DNA of 26,959 bases from Intoshia linei. Its lineage: Eukaryota; Orthonectida; Rhopaluridae. The notes under the pieces were generated by a model. The model was not told the origin of the DNA. It did not search any database and saw nothing but the letters and a program-made list of their open reading frames with translations. Shown here piece after piece: positions 21,101 through 26,959 of the stretch. The stretch covers positions 1-26,959 of the forward strand of contig LWCA01000461.1 in NCBI GenBank assembly GCA_001642005.1, written 5' to 3'. The translations under genes and the position numbers were made by a program. The number at the start of each line of letters is the position of its first letter. Positions within the stretch are counted from its first letter, which is position 1.

Positions 21101-21794
21101 TCTCGTAAGGGTTAAAATGGTGTGCTCAACTTGAATAGGTATATCTGTATTGAAATAAATACAATGATTATATTGATATTTCATGAATACACCATACCTA
21201 CACTACACGCCAAAGAAATTAACAAAATATCAAAAAAATGTGACATCCTAGTAGGGTGACCCTACTGTATTTAACCAACAATATTATATATTACTTGACA
21301 CTATTGATAGAACCAAAGTTGTTATATATATACATTTCATAAATGCATGTACTTTCATATTTTTTATATTGTATATGTAATAATAATTTGTAAATGAATT
21401 TATATTGAATAAATAATACTTTCATACATTGTATTTGTTATTTACAGCTAAACTTTACTTGTTCAGTATCAAAGCTAAATCATTTTTTTATGCTTTCGAA
21501 AGACCAGATAATTAGGCCGATTCTATAATAAAAATATATTGAATATGATTTGTACTGTAGTACGGGACATTTTTGTTTGCATTTATTTTTAAAAATAGTT
21601 CCAAACCATACATCCTACAACTTTTGTATAATGTTTATGAACATTGTGCATAAATACTTATTATTTTTTGTTGTTTATATTCCATATAAATTTAGATGCC
21701 ATTTGAAGAATATGAATTTAAAAATCCAGTAGTTGAACCAAGCGATCCACCCTACAAAGAAGGTGTGCATTTAAAACGTACAGGGAAATTATAA
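12119..21794 (+). CDS. FTSJ1: FTSJ1/Trm7-type tRNA 2'-O-ribose methyltransferase (anticodon loop)
   Basis: Enzymes of this family methylate the 2'-OH of ribose at positions 32 and 34 of certain tRNAs using S-adenosylmethionine, with partner subunits (family knowledge). Exons: 12119-12239, 13067-13136, 13938-14022, 14069-14144, 14188-14240, 14285-14338, 14378-14480, 14527-14604, 16795-16886, 21696-21794, making 276 aa. The start [20 protein letters not shown] is near-identical to animal FTSJ1. The SAM-binding loop is [14 protein letters not shown] (residues 45-58) and the acidic motif CDGAPDVTG is at 112-120. The catalytic tetrad is K28, D113, K153, E188; the E188 codon is split by intron 7. 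Exon 9 gives [14 protein letters not shown] and exon 10 gives EYEF...PPYKEG.HLKR, both family hallmarks of the C-terminal part. It is shorter than human FTSJ1 (329 aa), mainly in the tail. Introns 8 and 9 (2190 and 4809 nt) are loaded with transposon relics. Confidence 0.95.
12262..12950 (+). repeat. R1 interspersed repeat, copy C, in FTSJ1 intron 1
   Basis: This segment repeats copy A with moderate divergence: CATATTTCTTTATTGGAAAT then GTGTAGACGTTCAATGCAC, GGGAATGCGTAGATTTCTGG, CTCTATCAGAAATATT, and two modules at about 12728 and 12867 (GGGTAATTTGTGGTTTTGAC). It covers most of intron 1 of FTSJ1 and has the same orientation as copy A, so the two lie as direct repeats either side of the first exon. 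Confidence 0.85.
13265..13400 (+). repeat. R1 module fragment in FTSJ1 intron 2
   Basis: GAGTAATTTTGAATTTGACC, followed by CTGAATATGCAAGATTTTGA and a GATATTGCTCATG-TTTTTTAGAATTCTA segment, follows the order of the R1 module in copies C and F (GGGTAATTTG-GGTTTTGACC, GATATAAGATTTTGA, TTCTAGG). It is more diverged than the other copies, and the ends are uncertain. Confidence 0.5.
14844..14859. repeat. perfect 16-bp palindrome centred on CACGTG
   Basis: ACCAGCACGTGCTGGT is a perfect palindrome in intron 8 of FTSJ1 and contains an E-box core. A further TACCAGCA lies about 15 bp downstream and another TTACCAGCA near 15260. It may be the remnant of an inverted-repeat element rather than a regulatory site. 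Confidence 0.5.
14933..15150. mobile_element. possible MITE with AGTTGCTA ends in FTSJ1 intron 8
   Basis: The left end GAGTTGCTAGATG and the reverse complement of the right end, GGTTGCTAAAATTTTAG, give a short imperfect inverted repeat. The interior carries several AATTTTACCAAACC/CTTAATCC blocks also found at 4018-4150 and 6600-6650. No matching flanking duplication was seen. Confidence 0.35.
15637..15900. mobile_element. hAT-like MITE with CATTGCCAGA ends in FTSJ1 intron 8
   Basis: The left end CAGCATTGCCAGAAAATA (15637) pairs with the reverse complement of the right end, GACATTGCCAGACACG (15900-15885), giving CATTGCCAGA as a perfect inner 10-bp repeat. The element is 264 bp and non-coding. 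Its flanking sequences do not form an obvious 8-bp duplication. Confidence 0.55.
15973..16243. mobile_element. hAT MITE with GGTTCTCAA-type ends in FTSJ1 intron 8
   Basis: The left end reads CGGGTCTCAAATGGGGGTAC and TGGTACCCC. The reverse complement of the right end reads CAGCGGTTCTCAACATACTT and TGGCATACCCC. The CAGNGGTTCTCAA terminus is a common hAT signature (family knowledge). The interior is AT-rich and non-coding. The outer three bases of the left end have decayed, so no target-site duplication is seen. Confidence 0.6.
16560..16614 (-). mobile_element. hAT terminal fragment in FTSJ1 intron 8
   Basis: Read on the minus strand this is CAGGGAGGTGCAAAACATGG then CCCGTGGGCCTCCAGATCAA, a typical hAT end with a GGCCCG-GGGCC segment. 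A related piece, with CAAAACTATGGCTCTCGGGC, lies in SRP19 intron 2 at about 23690-23735. No partner end was found for either. Confidence 0.5.
17020..17120 (-). repeat. R1 fragment in FTSJ1 intron 9
   Basis: ATTACAGTTTTTCGAGAG, then CAAATTTCATTTTCAGAAAT, GGTCAATATTCCCAATCGTC and a TTTTTTAATTGAAA tail follow the same order as the R1 end at 22270-22370 (ATTACAATTTTTTCCGGG, AAATTTCAACCTCC, GGTCAAAAACCCCAATTGTC). It is diverged. Confidence 0.55.
17580..18512. mobile_element. decayed hAT region with two direct-repeat ends
   Basis: A hAT-like end CAGTGATCCCAAACTGTGTA lies at 17580. Two similar segments of about 65 bp in the same orientation lie at 17653-17718 and 18446-18512, sharing AAATGATGGGTCCA-GTGAAACAA and TTTGGG-AC-ACT followed by TTTAAAG. 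Between them is the transposase remnant at 17796-18014. The layout suggests nested or recombined hAT copies, and exact boundaries cannot be set. Confidence 0.45.
17796..18014 (+). pseudogene. hAT transposase C-terminal dimerisation-domain remnant
   Basis: The plus-strand frame has no proper ATG start (it opens at TTG). Its product reads [20 protein letters not shown], then [11 protein letters not shown] and [16 protein letters not shown]. The order hydrophobic helix, (C/T)EQAFS, short gap, (R/S)SLT, helix is that of the hAT C-terminal dimerisation region (typically STY.CEQ.FS...K...RS.LT...L). About four extra residues precede the TEQAFS motif and no upstream catalytic region is visible, so it is a relic. 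It lies within FTSJ1 intron 9 and is flanked by hAT-like ends. Confidence 0.5.
18561..18620 (+). repeat. MITE core fragment (GCAGAGCTA family) in FTSJ1 intron 9
   Basis: AGAATAAAAATGTGCCCTCG, then GCAGAGCTAGGTGTTTTTAC and GTAGTACTGTTAACA match the centre of the complete element at 21903-22115 and, reversed, the segment at 5283-5345. The TIRs of the family are not directly attached here; a TIR copy lies about 240 bp downstream at 18850. Confidence 0.65.
18850..19012 (-). repeat. R1 end with attached MITE-type terminal repeat
   Basis: It begins TCCTCACCTATATAAAACGC then TTTGTTTGTCTGTGTGTGTC and ATCGTTTATTTCAATAACTA, which is the terminal inverted repeat of the element at 21903-22115. It continues into R1 sequence (TATTACAGTTTTTCCGGGTG, GATAAATTTCATCCTCCGAA, CATATCTTAAGGGTCAAAAA). 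The same junction occurs, reversed, at the right end of copy A (about 11885-12050), which shows that this TIR is a true end of R1. Confidence 0.75.
19165..19397 (-). CDS. orphan coding-like exon inside FTSJ1 intron 9, opposite strand
   Basis: I do not recognise the protein. On the minus strand an acceptor-like ATATTTAG at about 19398 is followed by an open frame that begins [20 protein letters not shown] and includes [20 protein letters not shown]. The codon mix is varied and the product is hydrophilic, unlike chance frames in this DNA. A donor matching the local style, GAA|GTATAC, occurs after ...PRLGENE at about 19231; beyond it the frame runs into a hAT-like end (AGTGATTCCCAAACTTTTTT). It could be an exon of a nested gene, a captured exon or a pseudogene. 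No neighbouring exon was found. Confidence 0.3.
20517..20673 (+). CDS. orphan coding-like terminal exon in FTSJ1 intron 9, weak R3H-like motif
   Basis: After an acceptor-like GATATTATAG a frame stays open for 51 codons to TAA at 20671-20673, starting [20 protein letters not shown] and ending in a lysine-rich stretch. The piece SIVHDLAE resembles the R-x-x-V/I-H-x-L-A core of R3H nucleic-acid-binding domains, but the rest does not match convincingly. It cannot be an alternative FTSJ1 end: exon 9 finishes in phase 0 and this frame needs phase 2. No upstream exon was found, so it may be a pseudogene or chance. Confidence 0.3.
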
Positions 21795-21811
21795 CTATGT
21801 TAAAATATCAC

Positions 21812-21817
21812 AATAAA
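21812..21817 (+). terminator. poly(A) signal AATAAA of FTSJ1
   Basis: AATAAA lies 18 nt after the FTSJ1 stop codon (TAA at 21792-21794), which predicts cleavage at about 21830-21845 and a very short 3' untranslated region. Position and exact match support it, although AT-rich DNA gives many chance hits. Confidence 0.55.
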
Positions 21818-21902
21818 TTATGTAATTATTAGAGCAATCAATTCCAACTTTAATTACTTTATTCTTACTTAAAAGTAGTTATAGCGGATTCCAACAATAT
21901 AA

Positions 21903-22115
21903 TTATCCTTACTTATATAATATGCTTTGTTTGTGTGTGTATTATCGTTTATTGCAGAATAAAAAGGTCCGCCCTCAGCAGAGCTAGGATACTGTTTGTA
22001 CGAAGTTAGTGTTATTGACTTTCTAAAATTATAACACTGATACTACCAGTAATTATTGAAATAAACGATAACACATACAAACAAAGCATTTTATATATAA
22101 GTAAAGATATTACAA
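21903..22115. mobile_element. MITE of about 213 bp with long terminal inverted repeats of about 50 bp
   Basis: The left arm TATCCTTACTTATATAATAT, GCTTTGTTTGTGTGTGTATT, ATCGTTTATT is matched by the reverse complement of the right arm, TAATATCTTTACTTATATAT, AAAATGCTTTGTTTGTATGT, GTTATCGTTTATT. Between them lies the GCCCTCAGCAGAGCTAGG core found also at 5283-5345 and 18561-18620. The same arm forms the end of the R1 family (copy A and the copy at 18850), so this may be a short, internally deleted relative of R1. It sits about 110 bp after the FTSJ1 stop. Confidence 0.75.
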
Positions 22116-22249
22116 ATTAAACGTGAACTGTATGACCAAAAGTTGATGTGTTTATTACTTGAGTTAATTTATTGGCAAAATTCCATGTGCAATATCAGAT
22201 AGTTTAATTTACACATCAACTAGATAGAGTTCTTCTAGCCAATTCTTCT

Positions 22250-23188
22250 CAAAGGGTCCATGTGGATTTCAATTACAATTTTTTCCGGGAAATATAATAA
22301 GATAAATTTCAACCTCCCAAATTTACATCTTACGGGTCAAAAACCCCAATTGTCCTTTCTTTTGAAAATCAAACGAGTTGGAGAATTTAAAAAAATATAT
22401 ACGCTGATACGGACTTTAAAATCATGAACATATCATAAATTTAAAAAAATGTCTTCAGGGCCAAAACCACAAATTACCCTTCTTTGTTTAATGAAAACAA
22501 CCCTAGAATTTAAAAAAAGTTACAGTTGGTACAGTTGTATACTGTTAACATACACAAAAAATTTCAATTCGAATAAGTGACGACTTCACGGTCAAAAAAG
22601 CATTTTGGTATTCATATATATTTTTTCCTAAATATTTTATTAACATGTAAAACAAAAAATGTAAAATAATTAATGTCCGAAAATTAAAAAAAAGATTTTT
22701 CTGATAGAGCTTATTCAAATTGATATAAATACAAAAGTTCAACCCGAGAAATCTACGCATTCCCGATAAAAAATAATTTTTAATATATTATTAACCATTA
22801 TCTTTTAAATATTTCGATTAACAAATGTAAAATAAAAATTAAAAATATAAATATTGATCCTAAAATTTCAAAAAAAAATTTGCATTGAACGTCTACACGT
22901 TTTCAATAAAGAAATATGGGTGAATATCTATATAATTCATTCCTTCGTAATTTTTTTTATTGCTACGCAATTTTTAAATTTCAAATTCTCATTTTCATAA
23001 CATTTTGTTCAAAATTTAAATAAAAACTACAACAACGAAACTAAAAGTAATACAACTTTGTTATTATCATTTTTATATTTATTACAATGATTTGCAATAT
23101 TGGTAAAATACACCGGAAATATGTTTATAAAGTGCTGATTCCGTTAATTATTTATACATTATTGGTATTTTTAAGTATTTATTAAATT
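22250..23188 (-). repeat. R1 interspersed repeat, long copy B, between FTSJ1 and SRP19
   Basis: This is the reverse-oriented counterpart of copy A over about 940 bp. Landmarks on the plus strand are GAAATATAATAAGATAAATT, ACATCTTACGGGTCAAAAAC, CAGGGCCAAAACCACAAATT, AAATCTACGCATTCCCGATA, GAACGTCTACACGTTTTCAA, CAACTTTGTTATTATCATTT and TTTTTAAGTATTTATTAAAT. It has no coding content; the minus frame at 22760-22545 is inside the repeat. With copy A it brackets the FTSJ1 gene in inverted orientation. Confidence 0.85.
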
Positions 23189-23461
23189 GGTACTGAACAG
23201 TAGCGACTTTGACTCAAAAATTCTACTCGTGCTCACTACATTGTTACCATATCAACTATTTATAAATATTAAATTATTAACAATTATGAAATTACAAACG
23301 GCTATATTTCGATATGTAACCGTGTAGAATAACACAAACTTCTTTTGTACCCGAAGCATAATACATGTAGTACTTTTAAAGCCATAATTATGGTTTGAAA
23401 ATTTTCAATGTTACTTTTAACAACTGAATAAACATAAAAAGTTATTTTTTAAATTAAATCA

Positions 23462-26403
23462 ATGGAAAAAGTTTTACACCAACCTATAGAATATTATAAA
23501 TATTCAGAGAAAGAACGGTATAAAACTATATTTTTATTTTAATAATGATTATAGTTGGATAACTATATATCCTGCATACATAAATAAGGATAGAACCATT
23601 CCAGAAGGTCGTAGATTAAATAAATCTCAAGTAATTTAAATTTGCAGAATATTTTGTTATGGTATTATTTTCTCACAAAATGGTTTACTTTTCAATTTGA
23701 GAGGCCCGAGAGCCATAGTTTTGTATATACCACAAACGTTTGATCATTCGTGTTGTATTTTTTAATTTTAGTGTATTTCTGAACCACTTATAACCGAAAT
23801 GTTGGAAGCTGTAAAAGAAATGAATGCTATTATAGAAGTATATTTGATTATAATTATATATACCTCCTTTCCTGTTGAATATCCGCCAATAATCTAAACA
23901 CCATTTGGTTTATATCAGTGCTCTTCAACCAGTAAAATTATCAGGGGGTCGTGAGAATTTGAAAATTTTTTGAATAAATTATTTTTTTTTATTTTAATAT
24001 ATTATTGACAGAAATAATGTTACTGAAAAATTTTTGCATTCCGAAAATTTTTTATGTTTATAAGAGGCCGCGAACATAAAAAGGTTGGAAACCACTGGTT
24101 TATATAGTTTCTTATAAATTGAAATTACTATAAATATTTTTATAAATTATAATATAACTAGCCGGAATTTTATTTACTTCGTAAAAACAGCTTTTTGAGG
24201 GCAGTCTTGATTAAATTGATTATAGACAATGAGAGTATTATTTTAACAGCAATCCAATTATAGTTACAACTTTGAAATTGTCATAAATAACATGAATCCC
24301 AGGAAAAATAAAATTTGAATTACCTTTTGTGCATAAATCTTCCTTCTATCATGAATTTCGGATGAAACCATTTTACCAATTGGTAACCAACATTGAAATA
24401 AATCTCAAAATTATAATAACAAAGTTATACTTTGGTTGATTCTTTGTAAATTTTTTTAAATGACAAATTGCGTAGCATTTATAAAAAACCAAACAAATCA
24501 ATTTATCAGACTAAAACCCAAATTCCTGTATTTCAGATATGTATATTAGAAGATATCAGAATATTCATTTCGTTACATTATAGAATCATTAATTATTTGC
24601 TATTTTTCAATTGTAATGAAATAATTTAAAAAAAAATAAAATAAAGTCATTTACTTTTTTGACCGTTAAGACGTAACTTTGTGATGTGTTAATTGTTTGT
24701 ATATGTTAAATTGAAAAAATTAAAATGAGGATTGTAATTTTTATAAATTCTTGGATATAATTCTATGTGGTTGAAATTTATAATAATGCGCATAATTTTA
24801 AAATAAGTCAATGTAATTTTTTTTAAATTCTAGGACTGTTTTCATTTTTGAAAAATGTAACGTGGGATTATGACCATGAAGTTGCCAATTGATAAGGATA
24901 TCAAAAACTAATGTGATTTTATTTTTTCTGGGTGTGATATATTTTTATTAACATTTGAAACTAAAGATACAGATGCATATATAAAAAAATTAAATTTATA
25001 TAAATTTTACAACAAATTATTATTTGTTAAATTGATTATTTTTGTATTCTTAATAATAATTTCTTACCGGACTTCAGATCACAGAGGCGATATTTAAAAA
25101 AAATAATAGTACGATATTATAATTAAACCTCTATTAATGTTAATATTTTGAATAGGATAAAGTGTATTGCAGAGAACGAGACGTTTTCGATTCTAAGTGC
25201 CGTGGACGGATTCGTATTCAATTTAAAAATGACGAGGGAAGTTACGTAAATGATGTTATTACGTCTAGTAATTTATTTAAAATACTACAATTTTAGTTTT
25301 TAATTAAAATTCTTGGTTAAATATTTTATTACATGAACGTGATAAAATTGTAAAAAAATCTAAAATTTTACTGAGGTTTTTCGGTTTCATCTGTATCTTA
25401 CGACAGGTAAAACCAAATTCTACATAATTGTCATTTAATTGTTGTCTTTTAGACATCTTCTTCCTTAGTGTATGTTATTAATTCTATGTCAATTTCTATA
25501 TTAAAATACATAAATTGTTACAATTTATTTGTATACCTTAAAAAAGTTGAAAATACAAAACTCAATGATCGTTATGAAATTAATAAGTAATAACAAGATA
25601 TCTGTATCATGATAATTTTTTTTTAAATTCTAAGGCTGTTTTAATTTTTAAAAAAGGGGTAATCTGGGTTTTTGTCGTGAAAATTACCTTTTTTGAGGTG
25701 ACGATTTGTGATAATGCTTATGAATTTAAAAACCATTCAAGAATTTATATTGTATAAAATTCTAATACTTTTTATTTTTTCAGCTTAATTTGGACAAATG
25801 AGCAGTTTGAGCTATTTTACAAAAAATATCGTAGAGTCCTTTAAAGGTGCTCGGTACGGTTCGACTCTCACTCCAAATGTTAAATATTGTATTTTCTATT
25901 ATGAACATTGAGTTGATTTGTTTATTTTACTGTTTTTTATTGATTTTGCTCCTTTACGGTTCAAAGAGTATTACAGTTTGATATCTAACTCGATACAAGT
26001 TATCATGATCACAAATAATATGATTGTAAGTAGCGTTTCTCTCGAATATCCACTTAAATCATCTTGAAACCTCACAATATTTTAACCTAACCTAAAAAGT
26101 GGATGAGTGTCAATATAAAGTATTGATATTTTATCAACAACTTATAAAAAGTGTAATTGTAATGACAAGAAATAAAAAATAAGTTTTTTTGTTGTGGATG
26201 TCTAAGGTTAGAATTATTATTGTAAATTAATATTTACCCAAAGTGAAAACGTAATTAATAATATTTAATGTAACAATTTAGAAAAAGAATTAATGAAACA
26301 TATGACTACATTTATATTAAAATTGAAATCTCGAAATCAACCTTTAAAAAAAGAAAAAGCACATTACATTAAAAAAAGGGGAAAAAGAAATAAAAATGAT
26401 TAA
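23462..26403 (+). CDS. SRP19: SRP19, signal recognition particle 19 kDa protein
   Basis: SRP19 binds the tips of helices 6 and 8 of SRP RNA and prepares the RNA for SRP54 binding during particle assembly (family knowledge). Exons: 23462-23517, 23555-23630, 23772-23837, 25156-25267, 26282-26403, giving 143 aa, against 144 in human. Residues 20-39 read WITIYPAYINKDRTIPEGRR, the family signature (human FICIYPAYLNNKKTIAEGRR). Exon 4 gives CRGRIRIQFKNDEGS, matching the YRGRVRVQLKQEDGS strand. Exon 5 gives FILKLKSR and a lysine-rich tail, KKRGKRNKND. Exon 4 could be read through to a TAG about 50 nt further on, but splicing at A|GTAATT restores the expected C-terminus, so that model is preferred. 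Intron 1 is 37 nt; introns 3 and 4 (1318 and 1014 nt) contain a hAT MITE and R1 fragments. Confidence 0.95.
23908..24105. mobile_element. hAT MITE with perfect 8-bp target-site duplication, in SRP19 intron 3
   Basis: The element spans 23916-24097 (182 bp). Its left end is CAGTGCTCTTCAACCAGTAA and the reverse complement of its right end is CAGTGGTTTCCAACCTTTTT. GGGGGTCGTGAG and CGCGGCCTC segments lie just inside. It is flanked on both sides by GTTTATAT (23908-23915 and 24098-24105), an exact 8-bp duplication as made by hAT transposases. The interior is non-coding. Confidence 0.9.
24400..24900 (+). repeat. R1 diverged copy E in SRP19 intron 3
   Basis: It starts with ATAATAACAAAGTTATACTT and AAATTGCGTAGCATTTATAA, as in copy A (AATAACAAAGTTGTATTACT, AAATTGCATAGCAATG). 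It ends with TTCTAGGACTGTTTTCATTT, then GTAACGTGGGATTATGACCA and TGAAGTTGCC, an R1 module. The middle is diverged and partly deleted. Confidence 0.65.
25600..25795 (+). repeat. R1 partial copy F in SRP19 intron 4
   Basis: TTCTAAGGCTGTTTTAATTT, GGGGTAATCTGGGTTTTTGT, AATTACCTTTTTTGAGGTG and GTGATAATGCTTATGAATTT closely follow copy C at 12700-12850 (AGGGCTGTTTTCATTTTTAA, GGGTATTCTGGGTTTTTGAA, AATTACCTTTTTTGAGGTTG, ATGATAATGCTTATG). The two are among the most similar partial copies in the window. Confidence 0.8.
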
Positions 26404-26959
26404 ATGTACATTAGGGTGTTTCACAAATTGGAATCTTTATTTGAGGTAGGAAAATTTAGTCTAGTATTAGTATTACAAAAATCATGTTGACATTAAAATT
26501 TGGAAAAATTGTGCCGATGAGTTGCGCATCACGTTTAAAGTTTTTAAATTAATATTAATATGAACTTGATTATTTTAGTTTATTATATACTTTTTAATAA
26601 ATTTGATAATAAAATGTTTGGTTTAGCTGTTTTTGGGTTTTCCCTCTTTCAAAATCACACAATATCAATTGGCATTTACATTAAGTGATATAATAAAGAA
26701 TTAAAAAGGATAATTCATTTTCTGCAGGAGTTATGCATTGATTTTTTCTCTCCTTGGTGTATTTCCTTAATCCGCAATATTTATAACTTATCTCTAAAAT
26801 GTACGCATTAAGGATTACATTAATTGACATTGATAATTTTTGTATTATTTAAATCACTCTTTAGGTGTGATTTTGTTATGTCGGTAGGAAAGCTATGCTT
26901 AAGTTATTTCCTTTCACTTATTAACATGGATGGTTTTATTTATCAACGTATTCGTATGT
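26404..26959. other. 3' flank of SRP19, no gene recognised
   Basis: An AATAAA at 26596-26601 lies 193 nt after the SRP19 stop and is a candidate poly(A) signal. Beyond it no exon or repeat could be supported up to the window edge. Confidence 0.4.

Noticed and set aside
25261-25297. Read-through end of SRP19 exon 4 giving a shorter protein ending KILQF
   Set aside because: The frame does reach a TAG, but splicing at 25267 to 26282 restores the conserved C-terminal helix and the lysine-rich tail and gives the family's normal length.
25835-25880. tRNA-like TTCGACT loop after GGTGCTCGGTACGG
   Set aside because: Flanking stems do not pair and no anticodon arm or acceptor stem can be formed.
26086-26096. 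AACCTAACCTAA, two units of the insect telomere repeat
   Set aside because: Two units are expected by chance and give no evidence of a telomeric tract.
1-26959. CRISPR arrays, operons, ribosome binding sites or prokaryotic genes
   Set aside because: No regularly spaced repeats and no bacterial-type gene structure were seen; the window is a spliced eukaryotic locus.

Overview
This is an AT-rich eukaryotic nuclear window with spliced genes. Three genes can be rebuilt exon by exon, and each model closes to a whole number of codons with the family's hallmark residues in place: a TAF3-like TFIID subunit (minus strand), an FTSJ1/Trm7-type tRNA ribose methyltransferase (plus strand) and SRP19 (plus strand). 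A histone-fold plus C-terminal PHD layout in the TAF3 protein points to an animal. Very short introns (mostly 34 to 55 nt), high AT content and many small DNA transposons suggest an arthropod or another compact-intron invertebrate, but the lineage cannot be fixed from this sequence.

Layout. Positions 1-283 may hold the 5' end of an unidentified minus-strand gene that runs off the left edge. Positions 1054-1797 hold two coding-like plus-strand segments of unknown identity. From about 1.8 to 8.8 kb no gene is visible; the stretch holds several inverted-repeat elements (2004-2646, 3381-3926, 7301-7914) and repeat fragments. TAF3 occupies 10902 down to 8790 in eight exons (417 aa). FTSJ1 starts divergently at 12119 and ends at 21794 in ten exons (276 aa); five of its introns are 39-46 nt, while the last two are 2.2 and 4.8 kb and full of transposon relics. 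SRP19 runs from 23462 to 26403 in five exons (143 aa).

Repeats dominate the non-coding DNA. One family, called R1 here, is about 1 kb when longest and has at least nine full or partial copies. It is built from modules sharing a GGTAATTTGGGGTTTTGACC-like core. A long copy fills most of the TAF3-FTSJ1 intergenic region, ending about 64 bp before the FTSJ1 start, and another long copy in inverted orientation lies just downstream of FTSJ1. hAT-type elements are also common; one in an SRP19 intron has a perfect 8-bp target-site duplication.

The three genes serve general cell functions (Pol II initiation, tRNA anticodon-loop modification, signal recognition particle assembly) and show no sign of acting as a cluster. 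I found no evidence of a novel multi-gene system. The points most worth a second look are the repeat family around FTSJ1, the splice-site habits (TAG acceptors, a 34-nt intron), the compact TAF3 and the orphan coding-like exons.
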